Below, one piece after another: positions 36,486 through 46,721 of a stretch of DNA of 64,000 bases. The notes under the pieces are model-generated. The model was given only the letters and a program-made list of their open reading frames with translations, made no database searches and was not told where the DNA came from. Origin of the DNA: Frankia alni ACN14a (GTDB taxonomy: Bacteria; Actinomycetota; Actinomycetes; Frankiales; Frankiaceae). Within the stretch, counting starts at the first letter, position 1. Each line of letters begins with the position of its first letter. Where the stretch lies: the NCBI RefSeq assembly GCF_000058485.1, contig NC_008278.1, positions 1,792,962 through 1,856,961 on the forward strand. The letters are read 5' to 3'. Both the position numbers and the translations under genes were made by a program.

Positions 36486-37667
36486 ATGCCGCAGACCGAT
36501 TTCTCGCCGCAGCCGTTCACGGTCCGCACGGATCAGGCCGTTCTCGACGACCTGGGTGACCGGTTGCGACGCACCCGCTGGACCGATCAGATTCCCGGGA
36601 CGCAGTGGGAGTACGGCACCGACCTGGCCTACCTGCGGGACCTCTGCGAATACTGGGCGGACGGTTTCGACTGGCGGGCCGCCGAGGTCCGGATCAATCG
36701 ATGGCCGCACGTTCTCACCACGGTCGACGGGACACCCGTCCACGCCATTCACGCCCGGTCGCCGCATCCCGGCGCCGTTCCGCTGCTGCTCATCCACGGC
36801 TGGCCCGGATCGGTCATCGAGTTTCTCGACGTCATCGACCGGCTGGTCGACCCACCCGCCCACGGCGGTGACCCCGGCGAGGCGTTCCACGTCGTCTGCC
36901 CGTCCCTGCCGGGATACGGCTGGTCCGGGCCGACCCGCGAGGGCGGCTGGCACATCCGCCGGGTGGCCGACGCCCTCGTCGAGCTGATGGCCCAACTGGG
37001 CTACCCGCGCTTCGCCGCCCAGGGCGGCGACTGGGGTGGGATCGCCGCGAGCCTCCTCGGCGCGCACCATCCGGACCGGCTGCTGGCCATCCACCTCAAC
37101 CTGGTCCTGGCGCCGCCGCCCGACGAGGCCACCATGGCGGTGCTGAGCGCCCCCGAACGCGCCGCGCTGGAGAAGGTTGTGCGGTTCACCGAGACCGAGA
37201 CCGGTTATCAGGCCATTCAGGGCACCAAGCCGCAGACGCTCGCCCACGGCCTGGCCGACTCGCCCGCGGGCCTGGCCGGCTGGATCGTCGAGAAGTTCCG
37301 GGCGTGGAGCGACTGCGACGGCGACGTGGAGAAGGCGATCAGCCGCGACGATCTGCTCACCAACATCACCACCTACTGGGTCACCGGAACGATCGGCTCG
37401 TCGGTGCGCCTCTACCGCGAGTCGATGCGGGCCGGCCTGTTCGGCCCCCCGGACCGGCCGGTCACGGTGCCGACCGGGGTCGCGGTCTTCCCGCGGGAGA
37501 TCGTGACACCGCCCCGGCGCTGCGTCGAGGCGCACTACGACCTGCGCTACTGGAACGAACTGCCGCGCGGCGGCCACTTCGCCGCGCTGGAGCAACCGGA
37601 GCTGTTTGCCGAGGACGTCCGAGCGTTCTTCCGCCTACTGCGCGGCGGGGCCCATGAGCTCGGCTAG
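36486..37667 (+). CDS. Epoxide hydrolase (EHN-type alpha/beta hydrolase)
   Basis: An ATG at 36486 behind AGGAGG gives 393 residues. Residues about 3-110 form the epoxide hydrolase N-terminal region (FTVRTDQAVLDDLGDRLRRTRW). The alpha/beta hydrolase core has the oxyanion HGWPGS, nucleophile Asp182 in GGDWGG and catalytic His364 in RGGHFAALEQP. The acid residue is not assigned. This family opens epoxides, including juvenile-hormone-like and fatty epoxides, in the cytoplasm. Its promoter region shares site C with the divergent APH-like gene. The 3' end overlaps the convergent TetR gene by 33 bases, which links it physically to the cluster. Confidence 0.9.
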   Translation: MPQTDFSPQPFTVRTDQAVLDDLGDRLRRTRWTDQIPGTQWEYGTDLAYLRDLCEYWADGFDWRAAEVRINRWPHVLTTVDGTPVHAIHARSPHPGAVPLLLIHGWPGSVIEFLDVIDRLVDPPAHGGDPGEAFHVVCPSLPGYGWSGPTREGGWHIRRVADALVELMAQLGYPRFAAQGGDWGGIAASLLGAHHPDRLLAIHLNLVLAPPPDEATMAVLSAPERAALEKVVRFTETETGYQAIQGTKPQTLAHGLADSPAGLAGWIVEKFRAWSDCDGDVEKAISRDDLLTNITTYWVTGTIGSSVRLYRESMRAGLFGPPDRPVTVPTGVAVFPREIVTPPRRCVEAHYDLRYWNELPRGGHFAALEQPELFAEDVRAFFRLLRGGAHELG

Positions 37668-38273
37668 CGTGGCGAACTCGGCGGTGACGTAGGACCCGAG
37701 GCTGCGCGACGGCGCACCCTGCAGCCATCGCTGCATCGCGCGCTGTTCGGCCAGGATCCCGATCGCGGCCACCAGCTCGCAGCTCTCGTCGGGCTGCGCG
37801 AGGCCGCGCCGCGTGGCGACCGCCCGGGCGACGAGCGCCCGATTGCCCTGCTGGTTGTCGTGTTCCTTGCCGCGGAGCAGGAACGACGAGGCGACGGCGA
37901 CGTGGTAGAGCCTGATCCGTTCCCGCAGGCGGGCCACGCCGGGTGCGAGCGTGACGAAGGCCGCCCGCATCGCCTGGAACTCGCTCAGCGACTCCGGCTG
38001 GGCCAGGTACACCCCGACGAAGGATCGGATGTAGTCGTCCTCGCCGAAGAAGAGCACGGACTCCTTCGTCGCGAAGTAACGGAAGAAGGTGCGGGGCGAG
38101 ACGCCGGCACGCGCGGCGACCTGCTCGGTGGAGGTGGATTCGTAGCCCTGCTCGGCGAACAGTTCCAGCGCGGCGTCGACGAGCGCCTGCCGAACCCGGG
38201 CCTTGTGCTCGGACCACGCGGCGGGGCGGGCCCGCACCGGCTGCGCGGCGCCACGCACCGGCGTGCCGTCCAC
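37635..38273 (-). CDS. TetR-family regulator of the thiolase/epoxide hydrolase cluster
   Basis: A GTG at 38273 behind GAGGGGG gives 212 residues. The N-terminal helix-turn-helix reads AALELFAEQGYESTSTEQVA and AGVSPRTFFRYFATKESVLFF, standard for TetR proteins. The C-terminal ligand domain ends in FATLAELMGPAAQ. It follows the CrtC/AttH-like gene by 26 bases on the same strand, so both are probably co-transcribed from the promoter carrying site B. Three related palindromes around the cluster are its most likely operators, which would also make it autoregulatory. The ligand may be an acyl-CoA or substrate of the pathway. Confidence 0.88.
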   Translation of the reverse strand: MDGTPVRGAAQPVRARPAAWSEHKARVRQALVDAALELFAEQGYESTSTEQVAARAGVSPRTFFRYFATKESVLFFGEDDYIRSFVGVYLAQPESLSEFQAMRAAFVTLAPGVARLRERIRLYHVAVASSFLLRGKEHDNQQGNRALVARAVATRRGLAQPDESCELVAAIGILAEQRAMQRWLQGAPSRSLGSYVTAEFATLAELMGPAAQ

Positions 38274-38299
38274 CGGGCGCCCCCTCGTCTCCGCGCGGG

Positions 38300-39340
38300 C
38301 TAGCCGGCCCGCAGGTCCGAACGTTCGACGTAGACGTGGCCCACGTCGCCATCCCAGTCGCAGGACGCCCAGTTGAGAGCGTACGCCTGGCCGGGGGACG
38401 CGACGCCGTAGGGAAGGCCGCCGGCGAACGTGGTCCACAGCCCGGTCCGGGTGGTCGCGGTCAGCTCCAGCCGCCGGTCCTGCCAGGCCAGGCCGAACGG
38501 CAGCACCTCCCCGGCGGCGATCAGCGCGTCGAGCCGGGGCACGTCGACGACCCGGACGTGCCTGAGCACGCCGTCCTCGACCACGTAGCCGCCCTCCAGC
38601 GTCACCGTGCCGTCGGTCGACCAGTAGCGGGACAGCCCGAAGGCGCGCCCGCTGCCCGGGAACAGGCAGCCGGCGATGACGTGCCCGCCCCAGCCGTTGA
38701 CCGAGTCGTCCCCCCGGGGACCGCGGGAATGGTCACGCCAGCCGGTGCCGTCGAAGGCGACCTCGCGCCGGCCCCACCGCACCGTGCCGCGGGCCCGGTA
38801 GAGCTGTTCGTAGTGCTCCTTCGCCCACTGCTGCTGGTCCATGCCGCCGCGGCCGGTCGCCGCCTCGGCCGCGGTGTGCGCGTCCCACACCGGCGTCGCG
38901 CACTCGATGTCCAGGTCGAGCTGCAGGCGGACCTTCTCCCCGTCACGGACCAGGCCGGTACGCATGCTCTCCTGCGGCGTGCGCAGGCAGAAGCCGTCGA
39001 AGGTGACCCGCCAGCGCCGAAACGGCTCCAGGCACTCGAAGCGCAGGTTGGCGCCGGCCGGGCGGCGGGCCGGATCGGTGCGGTGGTAAGCCCACATCGA
39101 CAACACGCCCTCGTCGTCCGGCAGCGTGACGAGCGCGCGGTCCTCCCACAGCTCCCAGGCGTCGGCCACGGTGCCCAGATGCAGCCACATGCCGATGTTG
39201 TGGGTCGGGTCGTAGGGGGTGAACAGCATGTTCTCGGTCCAGGCCGGCACGGGCGGGCAGCTCGTGACGATCTGCTCGCGCTCCGGCGGCAGACCGGCGG
39301 ACAGATCCGCGACGCGCGGCTCGCCGCGCAGGGTGCTCAT
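38300..39340 (-). CDS. CrtC/AttH-like (lipocalin-type) protein, DUF7064/7065 style
   Basis: The 346-residue protein has the beta-rich layout of the hydroxyneurosporene synthase/AttH superfamily. The segment FDGTGWRDHSRGPRG (around residue 200) and SVNGWGGHVIAGCLFPGSG match the conserved His/Asp-containing turn of that group. An earlier strand pair is GANLRFECLEPFRRWRVTFDG. Such proteins occur beside APH-like kinases and acyl-CoA enzymes in terpenoid or steroid catabolic loci. They may hydrate or isomerise hydrophobic substrates, but the activity is not established. Its start is unusual: the ATG at 39340 is the last of four tandem Shine-Dalgarno/start units. It is upstream of and coupled by proximity to the TetR gene. 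Confidence 0.75.
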   Translation of the reverse strand: MSTLRGEPRVADLSAGLPPEREQIVTSCPPVPAWTENMLFTPYDPTHNIGMWLHLGTVADAWELWEDRALVTLPDDEGVLSMWAYHRTDPARRPAGANLRFECLEPFRRWRVTFDGFCLRTPQESMRTGLVRDGEKVRLQLDLDIECATPVWDAHTAAEAATGRGGMDQQQWAKEHYEQLYRARGTVRWGRREVAFDGTGWRDHSRGPRGDDSVNGWGGHVIAGCLFPGSGRAFGLSRYWSTDGTVTLEGGYVVEDGVLRHVRVVDVPRLDALIAAGEVLPFGLAWQDRRLELTATTRTGLWTTFAGGLPYGVASPGQAYALNWASCDWDGDVGHVYVERSDLRAG

Positions 39341-39410
39341 CGGGAACCTCGGGTGCTCATCGGTTGCCTCGGGTGCTCACGGTTGCCTCGGGTGCTCACG
39401 GTTGCCTCGG
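39337..39410 (-). promoter_or_regulatory. Tandem ribosome-site/start-codon units with overlapping mini-ORFs
   Basis: On the minus strand a 19-20 base unit (CGAGGCAACC-GTGAGCACC type) recurs so that GTG or ATG codons followed by AGCACC stand at 39399, 39380, 39360 and 39340. Each has GAGG 5-6 bases before it. From 39380 and from 39360 only seven sense codons follow before a TGA that overlaps the next ATG (ATGA). The last unit is the start of the 346-residue protein. This looks like a chain of coupled leader mini-ORFs created by tandem duplication of the initiation site. Confidence 0.6.
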
Positions 39411-39857
39411 GCGAAAGCGCGGGGCGCCGGGGGAGGTGTGGGGGCCACGGGTCCGCACGCTATCCGTTCGCCTGGGCGCAGTCAGCCTAATTCTGACATG
39501 ACACTGCCAGATTCGGCTCGCGTGGGCCCTGATGCCTCGGGTGAGGCCGGCCAGCCCGGCCGACCCGCCGTCGCGCTCCGGCGGCACTTCCGTGCCGGCT
39601 TGGGGGATGGCCATCACACGCCGGAGTGACACGATGACGGGTGCACGCCGCCGGTGGGGCTGCCGATGCGCCCGGGGGTCGCTGGGGCCGCAGGAGTCGC
39701 TGGGACCGCAGGGAGTTCGGTGGGACCGCAGGGAGTCGGTGGGACCACAGAAAGCCGCCGCGACCGCCGACCGGGACCGGCTCATCCTTGGACGCGGGCG
39801 AACCTCGCCGAGACTAGGGTGATTCGTAGGGATAATTCCGATTTGGGGGGGCTGGTG
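39341..39857. other. Divergent intergenic region with repeats and operator B
   Basis: About 515 bases between divergent genes. It holds the tandem initiation units (39337-39410), site B (39491-39512) and a degenerate 18-20 bp tandem repeat (GGGACCGCAGGGAGT core) at 39680-39755 ahead of the methyltransferase. I see no additional gene. Confidence 0.5.
39491..39512. promoter_or_regulatory. Candidate TetR operator, site B
   Basis: TTCTGACA-N6-TGCCAGAT matches site A at 15 of the 16 arm positions, with the same six-base spacer length. It lies 151 bases before the CrtC/AttH-like gene, which heads the transcript carrying the TetR regulator. Confidence 0.6.
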
Positions 39858-40724
39858 ATGGTGGAACCGGACGCGGGTGGCGGGGAGTTCGAGGTCGGGC
39901 AGTGGTGGAGGTCCCTGGCCGAGGAACATCCGTCGATCGACCTGAGGACGGACAGGCCGCACACGGCCCGCATCTACGACTACTTTCTCGGCGGGAAGGA
40001 CAACTTCCCCGCCGACCGGGTGGCCGCGGAGCAGGCGAGCGCCGCGTTCCCGAACGCCTCCCTGGCGGCCCGGCAGAACCGCGCGTTCATGGTGCGGGCG
40101 ATCCGCCACCTCGCCGGCGAGGCCGGGATCCGCCAGTTCCTCGACATCGGCACCGGCATCCCCACCAGCCCGAACGTGCACGAGATCGCCCAGGCCGTCA
40201 CCCCGCAGGCCCGGGTCGTCTACACGGACAACGATCCGATCGTCCTGGCCCACGCCCGCGCGCTGCTGGCCAGCACCCCCCAGGGCCGGACCGCCTACCT
40301 CGACGCCGATCTCCACGACCCGCAGGCCATCCTGACGGCGCCCGAGCTGCGCGAGACCCTCGACCTGAGCCTGCCCGTGGCCCTGTCGATGATCGCGGTG
40401 TTCCACTTCGTCCCGGACTCGGATGATCCGCACGGCATCATCCGCCGCCTCGTCGACGCGCTGCCGTCCGGCAGTTACCTGATCCTCACCAACGGCACCG
40501 CCGACTACGACCCGGCCACGCAGGACCTCGCCGTCGCCTACGAAAAGCAGGGGATCACCGTGCGGCTGCGCAGCCGCGCCGAGGTCGAGAGCCTGTTCGG
40601 CGGGCTGGAGCTGATCGATCCGGGCGTCGAGCTGGTCCACCGCTGGCGCCCGGACGCTCCCGACCCGCCCGGCCTCACCGACGCCCAGGTCAGCGTGTAC
40701 GGCGGAATCGCCAGAAAGCCCTAG
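39858..40724 (+). CDS. DUF574-family S-adenosylmethionine-dependent methyltransferase
   Basis: From the ATG at 39858 (GGGGGG ribosome site) the protein has 288 residues. IDLRTDRPHTARIYDYFLGGKDNFPADR is the family hallmark at the N-terminus. It is followed by QFLDIGTGIPT (SAM-binding motif I) and VVYTDNDPIVLAHAR (motif II). DUF574 proteins (Methyltransf_19) are abundant in Streptomyces and Frankia and often lie next to regulators; their substrates are unknown. No partner gene is evident here. Frames extending upstream run through the 18-20 bp repeats and are probably not translated. Confidence 0.9.
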   Translation: MVEPDAGGGEFEVGQWWRSLAEEHPSIDLRTDRPHTARIYDYFLGGKDNFPADRVAAEQASAAFPNASLAARQNRAFMVRAIRHLAGEAGIRQFLDIGTGIPTSPNVHEIAQAVTPQARVVYTDNDPIVLAHARALLASTPQGRTAYLDADLHDPQAILTAPELRETLDLSLPVALSMIAVFHFVPDSDDPHGIIRRLVDALPSGSYLILTNGTADYDPATQDLAVAYEKQGITVRLRSRAEVESLFGGLELIDPGVELVHRWRPDAPDPPGLTDAQVSVYGGIARKP

Positions 40725-40824
40725 TTCCGCCTCGGTCCTGGAGTGGCGCTCGGGGTGATTGGTTCGGGGTGATTGGTGGGGCGGTCGGGGCCTGAGCCGC
40801 ACCGCTGGGGGAATCCCCGTAGGT

Positions 40825-41310
40825 ATGCAGCACGTCGTGGTCGGGGTCGACAACGGACAGGCCGCTCCCGCCGCGCTCGGCTGGGCCGCCGACCTCGCCG
40901 CGCGGCTGGGCGCCGAACTCGACGTCGTCCACGTCCAGCCCCTCAGCCCCGCGCAGATCCGCACGATGGTCTCCACGGTGCCCGGCCGGCGCGCGTGCGA
41001 GCGCTTCCTCCGGTTCGAGGAGGACGCCGAGTCCAGAGCTGCCGGCGCCGTAGCGGACCGCACGCTCGCGGCGATCCCCGTGCGCTGGCGGTTCCACGTC
41101 CGGGCCGGCGAGCCCGCGACCGAGCTGCTCGCCGTCGCCGACAGCGTAGACGCCTACGCGATCGTCCTCGGCACTCGCCACGGCGGCGTCGGAGTCGCGC
41201 TGGAACGGCTGCTCACCGGCTCGGTCTCCCACCGGACGCTGCACCGGACGCGCCGACCCGTCCTGATCGTCCCCACCGATGTCGACGACCAACCCGTCAG
41301 GGACGCCTGA
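40825..41310 (+). CDS. Universal stress protein (UspA family)
   Basis: A 161-residue single-domain Usp begins MQHVVVGVDNGQAAPAALGWAADLAA. It ends with the ATP-binding loop pattern G-x2-G-x9-G-S (GTRHGGVGVALERLLTGSVSHRTL) and the final strand RPVLIVP. Those features define the ATP-binding subgroup of the family. The ribosome site is weak (TAGGT). It lies between the methyltransferase and a convergent CDF transporter with no clear operon. Confidence 0.88.
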   Translation: MQHVVVGVDNGQAAPAALGWAADLAARLGAELDVVHVQPLSPAQIRTMVSTVPGRRACERFLRFEEDAESRAAGAVADRTLAAIPVRWRFHVRAGEPATELLAVADSVDAYAIVLGTRHGGVGVALERLLTGSVSHRTLHRTRRPVLIVPTDVDDQPVRDA

Positions 41311-41421
41311 CCGCGCCCCGGTGCGTAGCCCCGCCGCCCCGCCGCCCCGTCAGCTGGCGGCCCGTTCCGCCCCCAGCGCCGGTCAGAGCCGAGCTGCTAG
41401 GACCACTCGGGACGCAGGCGT

Positions 41422-42474
41422 CTAGCCGGTGGTGACCGCGGGGTGGTGGCGGGCGGGGCTGGTGTGGATCGTGGCGGCGGACAGGCGGCGGATGTGGCGC
41501 AGCAGGTGCGCCTCGGCGGCGTGGGCGACGTCATGGGCCTCGGTGAGGGTGAGGTCCGCGTCGACGGTGATGTCGGCCTCGGCGCGCAGGGTGTGCCCAA
41601 TCCAGCGCAGCCGGAGCTCGCGGACGGCCTCGACACCCGCGGTGTGCAGCAGGGTGTCGGTCGCCTCGGCGACCGTGTCCGGGTCGACGGCGTCCATGAG
41701 CCGGGCGCCGACGACCCGGGCGGCGGACCGCAGGACCCCGAGGATCGCCACGGTGATCGCCAGGCCGACCACGGGGTCGGCCCAGCGCCATCCCGCGGCG
41801 GCGCCGGCGGCACCGAGCAGCACCGCGAGGCTGGTGAAGCCGTCGGTGCGGGCGTGCAGCCCGTCGGCGACGAGCGCGGCGGAACCGATCTGGTGACCGA
41901 CGCGGATGCGGTAACGGGCCACGATCTCGTTGCCGACGAAGCCGACGACCGCGGCCGCGGCGACCACCCCCAGCCGGTCGACCTGCTCGGGGTGGACCAG
42001 GCGATCGATCGACGCCCAGGCCGCGAGCGCACACGACAGCATGATCATCGCCAGGACGGCGAGGCCGGCGAGATCCTCGGCGCGGCCGAAGCCGTAGGTG
42101 AACCGGGTCGTGGCCGGGCGGCGAGCGAGGGCGAACGCGATGAGCAGCGGAACGGCGGTGAGCGCGTCGGCGACGTTGTGCAGCGTGTCGCCGAGCAGTG
42201 CCACCGACCCTGACAGCGCCACCACCACGGCCTGTCCGACCGCGGTCGCACCGAGCCCGGCCAGGCTGATCAGCAGGGCGCGCCGGCCAGCGGCGTCCGC
42301 TTCCAGCGCATCGTCGATCTGGTCGGCGCTGTCGTGGCTGTGTCCACCGACGAGTCCCGAGATGCCATGGCCAAGCCGCGCCCACCGCCCGACCGCGCGA
42401 TGCTCGTGATCGTGGCGATGTCCGCCGTTGTCATGGCCGCGCCCACCGTGGTCATGGCGCTGATCGACTCCCAT
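41422..42474 (-). CDS. Cation diffusion facilitator (zinc-type) transporter
   Basis: From the ATG at 42474 the protein has 350 residues. It has a His/Asp-rich cytoplasmic N-terminus (HDHGGRGHDNGGHRHDHEH), six membrane helices and a C-terminal cytoplasmic domain. Two HxxxD metal-site pairs are present, H99/D103 (LHNVAD) and H207/D211 (LHARTDGFTS). His/Asp pairs of this kind select Zn(II) or Co(II). It should export metal from the cytoplasm by proton antiport. It is divergent from the groEL promoter, with about 115 bases between. Confidence 0.9.
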   Translation of the reverse strand: MGVDQRHDHGGRGHDNGGHRHDHEHRAVGRWARLGHGISGLVGGHSHDSADQIDDALEADAAGRRALLISLAGLGATAVGQAVVVALSGSVALLGDTLHNVADALTAVPLLIAFALARRPATTRFTYGFGRAEDLAGLAVLAMIMLSCALAAWASIDRLVHPEQVDRLGVVAAAAVVGFVGNEIVARYRIRVGHQIGSAALVADGLHARTDGFTSLAVLLGAAGAAAGWRWADPVVGLAITVAILGVLRSAARVVGARLMDAVDPDTVAEATDTLLHTAGVEAVRELRLRWIGHTLRAEADITVDADLTLTEAHDVAHAAEAHLLRHIRRLSAATIHTSPARHHPAVTTG

Positions 42475-42590
42475 GCCCGCACCGTAGCCAAAAACGATCA
42501 ATGCGGCACGGTCGCACCTGCCACCTCGTCGCACCGGCCGTGGCGGGTCGCCCCAGAGCGGTGCGACGACCTCACGCTGTGGTAGCGCCG

Positions 42591-42619
42591 TTGCATTGCG
42601 AGACGCCGAGGGCTATACA
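42591..42619 (+). promoter_or_regulatory. groEL promoter
   Basis: TTGCAT (42591-42596) and TATACA (42614-42619) are spaced by 17 bases, a good match to a housekeeping sigma promoter. They lie directly ahead of the CIRCE operator. Confidence 0.65.
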
Positions 42620-42623
42620 GGGG

Positions 42624-42650
42624 TTAGCACTCGGTATGGTCGAGTGCCAA
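42624..42650. promoter_or_regulatory. CIRCE operator (HrcA site) of groEL
   Basis: TTAGCACTC-N9-GAGTGCCAA matches the CIRCE consensus (TTAGCACTC-N9-GAGTGCTAA) with one difference. It starts five bases after the -10 box. HrcA repression with heat-shock release is the established role of CIRCE. Confidence 0.93.
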
Positions 42651-42744
42651 CCTCTGGCGCGACGGGTGCCTGGGCCCACGACGTGGCCCATCGTTTTCGT
42701 TGCTAGGCCCCGCTGGCGGCCGGCACTCCTCCCCGCAGGCATGA

Positions 42745-44394
<1,650 letters not shown>

Positions 44395-44490
44395 CGCGCC
44401 GGCAGCCGCACCGCGCATCCCCGCCGAGCACAGCGCTCGCGTGCCCGCCGGCCGACTCGGTGTCGGCATCTGACCGGAAGGTGGGCCTTC

Positions 44491-45705
44491 GTGCCCCTCC
44501 GCTACGGCTTTCTCAGCACCTACCCCCCGACGCAGTGCGGCCTCGCCACCTTCACGGCGGCCCTTCTGGACGAGCTGGCCAGCCCGGTGCCCGGCGCCTC
44601 CAGCGGGGTGGTCCGGCTGCTCGACGCGCCCGCGGGGCCCGGCCCAGCGCCGGCCGCCGTCGTCGGGGACCTGGTGGCCGGGACCCAGGGCGGCCCGCGC
44701 CGCGCGGCGCGGCTCCTGAACGGTTTCGACGTCGTGGTCGTGCAACACGAGTACGGGGTCTACGGCGGCCCGGACGGCGACGAGGTGATCGAGGTGCTCG
44801 ACAACCTTGAGGTGCCGGTGGTGGTCGTCCTGCACACCGTGCTCGTGCACCCGACCCCGCACCAGCGCGAGGTCCTGGAGGCGCTGGTCGCGTCCGCGGA
44901 CGCAGTTGTCGTGATGGCCGAGACCGCGCGGGTCCGGCTGGTCGACGGGTACCGGGCCCACCCGCAGCGGGTCTCGGTCATCCCCCACGGCGCAGCCGAG
45001 AACCGCCGCGCCGCGCCCGCGCGCTCCGTCCGGCCGACTGTCCTCACCTGGGGCCTGCTCGGCCCGGGTAAGGGCATCGAATGGGGCATCGCGGCGATGG
45101 CGGAGCTGGCCGACCTCGACCCGGCTCCGCGCTATCTCGTTGCTGGCCTGACCCATCCCAAGGTGCTCGCCCGGGAGGGCGAGGCCTACCGCGAGGGACT
45201 TGCGGCGCTGGCCGGTCGGCTCGGCGTGACCGATGCGATCGCCTTCGACCACCGCTACCTCGACTCGGGATCACTCGCCGAGCTCGTGAGCGGCGCCGAC
45301 GTCGTCCTGCTCCCCTACGACTCCGTCGACCAGGTCACCTCCGGCATCCTCATCGAGGCGGTCGCGGCGCTGCGGCCCGTCGTCGCCACCCGCTTCCCGC
45401 ACGCGGTCGAGCTGCTCGGCGACGGCACCGGCCTGCTCGTGCCCCACGGTGACGTGGCGGCGATCGCGGCGGCGGTGCGCAGCATCATCACCGACGACGG
45501 CGTCGTGCGCGGGCTGGCGAGCGCCACCGCCGCCCACGCACCCGAGCTGCTGTGGCCCGCGGTGGCACAGCGCTACCACCGGCTGGCTGCCGGGCTGGCC
45601 GCCCGCACCGGGAGCAGGCCCCGAGTCGTGCCTGCGTCCCAGCGAGCCCCGGCCACGGCGACAGCGCCCGTGACGGCAACGGCACCCGCCACGGCGGCCC
45701 GGTGA
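44491..45705 (+). CDS. GT4-type glycosyltransferase
   Basis: A GTG at 44491 gives 404 residues with two Rossmann-like halves. The N-terminal half begins YGFLSTYPPTQCGLATFTAAL, an opening common in GT4 enzymes of this kind. The C-terminal half has TWGLLGPGKGIEWGI for the nucleotide-sugar side and LLPYDSVDQVTSGILIEAVA as the donor-binding motif region. The C-terminal 30 residues are Thr/Ala/Pro repeats. The stop overlaps the next start by GTGA. It heads a module with a toroid glycosidase-like protein and a GH130 protein and probably builds or remodels a mannose- or glucose-containing glycan. Confidence 0.85.
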   Translation: MPLRYGFLSTYPPTQCGLATFTAALLDELASPVPGASSGVVRLLDAPAGPGPAPAAVVGDLVAGTQGGPRRAARLLNGFDVVVVQHEYGVYGGPDGDEVIEVLDNLEVPVVVVLHTVLVHPTPHQREVLEALVASADAVVVMAETARVRLVDGYRAHPQRVSVIPHGAAENRRAAPARSVRPTVLTWGLLGPGKGIEWGIAAMAELADLDPAPRYLVAGLTHPKVLAREGEAYREGLAALAGRLGVTDAIAFDHRYLDSGSLAELVSGADVVLLPYDSVDQVTSGILIEAVAALRPVVATRFPHAVELLGDGTGLLVPHGDVAAIAAAVRSIITDDGVVRGLASATAAHAPELLWPAVAQRYHRLAAGLAARTGSRPRVVPASQRAPATATAPVTATAPATAAR

Positions 45706-46721
45706 CGACCACGGTCTCGTTCAACCACCTACTCCGGCTCAGCGACGACATCGGTCTGTTCGAGCACGCCCTCGGCTCAGTTCCACGCCGGGAGTACGGG
45801 TACTGCGTGGATGACGTCGCTCGCGGACTCGTCGTCCTCTCCCGCGAGCCGTCGCCACCGCTGGAGCTCGTCCGGCTGCTCGAGCGTTATCTCACCTTCG
45901 TGCTGGCGGCGCAGGCGCCGGACGGGACGATCGTCAACCGGCGGGGCACCGACGGTCGCTGGCTGGACAACCCCGAGGTCGGCGACTGCTGGGGCCGCGC
46001 CCTGTGGGGGCTGGGTACCGCGGCGGCCCTGGCACCCACCGCGCGGCTGCGGGCGCTGGCCCGCGAGGCGTTTCATGCCAGCGCCGCCCGACGTTCCCCC
46101 TGGCCGCGGGCCATGACGTTCGCCGCCCTCGGCGCCGGCGAGATGCTGCTCGCCCACCCGGACGACACCGCGGCCCGTGCCCTGCTCACGGACGCCGTCG
46201 CCGCGATCGGCCCGATCGGGGACGATCCCGCGTGGCCGTGGCCCGAGCCCACACTGCGCTACGCCAACGCGGCGGTGCCGGAGGCGCTGATCCTCGCCGG
46301 CATCTGCCTGCCCGACCCCGCGGCGCTCGCGAACGGACTGCGGCTGCTGGCCTGGCTGCTCCACGTGGAGACCCGGGGCGGGACGCTGTCCCCGACCCCC
46401 GTCGCCGGCCGGAGCCCCCGCGGTGATCGCCGGCCCGGCTTCGACCAGCAGCCCATCGAGGCCGCGGCCATCGCGGACGCCTGCGCGCGGGCCCATGCGG
46501 CGACCGGCCGGAATCGGTGGCTCACCGGTCTCGGGCGGGCGCACGGATGGTTCTTCGGCGAGAACGACAACGGCACCCCGCTGATCGACGTCGCGACCGG
46601 CGGTTGCCACGACGGCCTCGAACCCGAGGGGTGCAACGCCAACCAGGGCGCGGAGTCCACCCTCGCCCTGCTCTCGACTGCGCAGCACGCGCGTCGCCTG
46701 CTCGCGCCGTGGACGCCGTGA
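45702..46721 (+). CDS. Alpha/alpha-toroid glycosidase-like protein of the GT/GH130 module
   Basis: The GTG at 45702 overlaps the glycosyltransferase stop and gives 339 residues. Repeated helical hairpins with aromatic and acidic patches (RREYGYCVDDVARGLVVL; GDCWGRALWGLG; RRPGFDQQPIEAAAIADAC) suggest a six-hairpin (alpha/alpha)6 barrel. That fold occurs in several glycoside hydrolase families, but I cannot assign one. Genes like this sit between GT4 and GH130 genes in other bacteria, as far as I recall. The stop overlaps the GH130 start, so the three are translated as a set. No signal peptide, so it is cytoplasmic. Confidence 0.72.
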   Translation: MTTTVSFNHLLRLSDDIGLFEHALGSVPRREYGYCVDDVARGLVVLSREPSPPLELVRLLERYLTFVLAAQAPDGTIVNRRGTDGRWLDNPEVGDCWGRALWGLGTAAALAPTARLRALAREAFHASAARRSPWPRAMTFAALGAGEMLLAHPDDTAARALLTDAVAAIGPIGDDPAWPWPEPTLRYANAAVPEALILAGICLPDPAALANGLRLLAWLLHVETRGGTLSPTPVAGRSPRGDRRPGFDQQPIEAAAIADACARAHAATGRNRWLTGLGRAHGWFFGENDNGTPLIDVATGGCHDGLEPEGCNANQGAESTLALLSTAQHARRLLAPWTP

